Positions 62,267 through 64,000 of a stretch of DNA of 64,000 nucleotides are shown piece after piece. Within the stretch, counting starts at the first letter, position 1. The number at the start of each line of letters is the position of its first letter. Below the pieces are notes generated by a model, which saw nothing but the letters and a program-made list of their open reading frames with translations, did not search any database and was not told the DNA's origin. A program made the translations under genes and the position numbers. Source of the DNA: Perognathus longimembris pacificus (taxonomy: Eukaryota; Chordata; Mammalia; Rodentia; Heteromyidae). The DNA lies in NCBI RefSeq assembly GCF_023159225.1, contig NC_063176.1, positions 34,327,786 through 34,391,785 of the forward strand, given 5' to 3'.

Positions 62267-62620
62267 TGTTACCTGAAGGATTGATCCCCACCCTATCGTC
62301 CCAGGTACATTCCGTTGTTGGGCAAAACCACAGGTATGTACAGAAGTGCTTGACGTGCAAAGCAGGCCAATCCAACCTGGGCCTGGCTGTCAACATTCCA
62401 CTGTGGGCCGAACAGAAAGTCTCCACCTCCTCCAGCTCTAGTAGCTTCAGTCTCCTTGCTCAGACCCCATAAAAGCCAAGCTTCAACCCCACCTCCTTTT
62501 ACAACCTCCCATTTAGCAGGGGAAGGTTTGTTGCTCCTTGCTGTGCCTCAATAAATAGTCCTCACCTGTCCAAATGGAGGGTTTAGCCTATTCCTTCCTT
62601 TTCCTCCATTTTCCTAACAC
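62267..62620 (+). mobile_element. Solo-LTR-like element (boundaries approximate)
   Basis: GC-richer than its surroundings, with a TATA-like cataaaagcc at about 62469 and a polyadenylation signal ctcaataaatag at about 62548, spaced as in a retroviral LTR. The start tgttacctgaagg and the end cctaaca are guesses. No gag, pol or env sequence adjoins it and no clear target duplication was found. Confidence 0.5.
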
Positions 62621-63182
62621 TACTCTTTCATGGAAGATCCCAAAAGTACATGGCTATTTCTAGGTACATGGTCTACAAGGGGAAATTGATGGAGGAAATT
62701 GATGATGCTCTTTGGAGCTGAATACTGCATGACTAAACAAGCCTTCAAACTGTATAAAAGAAGTTAGGAAGACAATTGATTGAATGGCTTTTTCACATTG
62801 TAATGTAGCCTATTGGTTTAAGCACACTTACAGTCTCAAGGCTGCATGCTGTTTTTGCACAGTTCCTCTTTTTCTGAAGACTTCCTAATTCCCACACAAA
62901 GGCAACTTTCCTCCTTATTCCCCGCCCCCCCTCCCCCCCACCAGTTACTCAGATCTAGGGTTACAGCCCAGAGAAGGGAAGGAGGCATATTGGGAGTCTA
63001 GAGTTGTTCATATAATAAATATACTTTAGTTAACAAATGTATGGTAATTGTTTTTACACACATTGTAAACCTATTCCTAAATACCGTTTCTTCCATGAAC
63101 TGTTTAATCATTGATATCCTTCTTTTACTTTGGCCAGCTTTTAATTCAATGAGAAAGTTCTTCAACCTAAGGCGGGATCCTT

Positions 63183-63285
63183 TTTTTAAAAAAATCTTTT
63201 TATTATTATTACAAAGGTGATATACAATGGGGTTATGGTTATATACGTCAGGTAAAGAGTACATTTCTTTTTGGTAAAATGGAAT
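63183..63285 (-). mobile_element. Short antisense L1 3' end
   Basis: T/A-rich lead, then attacaaaggtgatatacaa, tatatacgtcaggtaaagag and tacatttctttttgg, a diverged version of the L1 3' UTR end seen at 16470 and 23665. Confidence 0.6.
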
Positions 63286-64000
63286 CTTGCCTCATTTTTT
63301 AGTTCCATCAGGCTTTCAGATACAAAGCTACTCCTCACTAGGCAGGTCTAGGAAGCATTCTTCCTCTGCTGTGTTTCTGATGTCATTACTAAGAGCTAGG
63401 AGAGGTGACTTTGAGCAAAGTGTTGGTATTATGTAGCTTAAAATATTTCTGGAAAAATAACTTTTCTTAACAATGAGGTGCAGTCATAAGCACAAGTTCT
63501 AGTGGCTCAGATTAATCATGTGACCCTAGACTATTCCTTTACAGATATTCCTGACTTTATAATTTAATGAGGAGGGAGACCAGACAGTCTCTTACAATCC
63601 TTGTCCAGATACAAAGTTCTATCATGCTTACAAAGGGAAAAAAAATCATTTGATTTACAAAGTTTAATTGAGTAACAGAAATGTCTCCTTTTGGAGTATT
63701 GCATCATGTTTTCAAGAATTCTGGATGCCATATTCAGTTAAATGAGTTGTTAAGCTATTCCCAATATTCATGTATTATTTATGTACTCATTTTAGGCAAG
63801 CTTAACCCTGATACTATTTTTTTTCCCTGATACTATTTTTAACAAAGATTCCTGTACCATATCGTGATGGACAATTTGTTAGCATTCTAGAGAGTTGTTG
63901 GTACATGCAGGCTTTGGAGGAAACATATCTGTCCTCTGACCACATGCTTAGATATCAGAGAACACAGTTTGTTACCTAATTGTAGCCAGACTCCACAATT

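Larger units (their letters stand above)
60545..64000 (+). other. ATP8A1: ATP8A1 intron 14 (5' part)
   Basis: Intronic to the window end (phase 2). It contains L1 3' UTR-like sequence split by a SINE (61240-61735), an LTR-like element (about 62267-62620), a C-rich run near 62920-62940 and an antisense L1 3' end (about 63183-63285). No exon 15 is found. Confidence 0.88.

Noticed and set aside
1..64000. CRISPR arrays, bacterial operons, integrons, tRNA or rRNA genes
   Set aside because: None present. The tRNA-like hits are SINE monomers with A tails, repeated many times and lacking the structure of functional tRNA genes.

Overview
This is intron-rich nuclear DNA from a mammal, almost certainly a rodent. 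It is AT-rich and densely packed with L1 and tRNA/7SL-derived SINE copies. No bacterial, phage or plasmid features are present. The only protein-coding gene I can support is ATP8A1, on the + strand, which encodes the catalytic subunit of a P4-ATPase phospholipid flippase. The dominant SINEs are a dimer of two tRNA-like units and a 7SL-plus-tRNA-like (B1-dID type) dimer. From memory these resemble SINEs of geomyoid rodents (kangaroo rats, pocket mice, gophers). That taxonomic step is inference; rodent is much safer than the family.

Layout. Positions 1-15427 are the 3' part of intron 1; no start-codon exon or CpG island is seen, so exon 1 lies upstream. Exons 2-14 follow at 15428-15542, 17660-17759, 18479-18577, 22537-22582, 36367-36407, 41819-41892 (7a), an alternative 44481-44554 (7b), 47222-47291, 48456-48583, 53710-53821, 54539-54704, 56390-56517, 58933-59010 and 60456-60544. 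From 60545 to the end is intron 14. All junctions are AG/GT. With either exon 7 the spliced path is open and 1246 nt long, covering residues 17-432 in the human-type numbering. It includes the N-terminal P4 motif, TM1-TM4, the actuator domain with DGET (E191), the TM4 PISL motif (P356-L359) and the catalytic DKTGT (D409). The nucleotide-binding domain, TM5-TM10 and the C-terminal tail lie downstream.

The most interesting biological feature is the pair of homologous 74-nt exons 7a and 7b. They have the same length and phase, and their peptides are 11/24 identical. Including both would shift the frame, so they behave as a mutually exclusive cassette that swaps one segment of the actuator domain. 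The introns also hold a legible record of retrotransposition: a twin-primed (5'-inverted) L1, a short processed retrocopy nested in a SINE, several SINEs with intact target-site duplications, SINE tails that have grown into microsatellites, two LTR-like elements and old degraded repeats. I found no novel multi-gene system.
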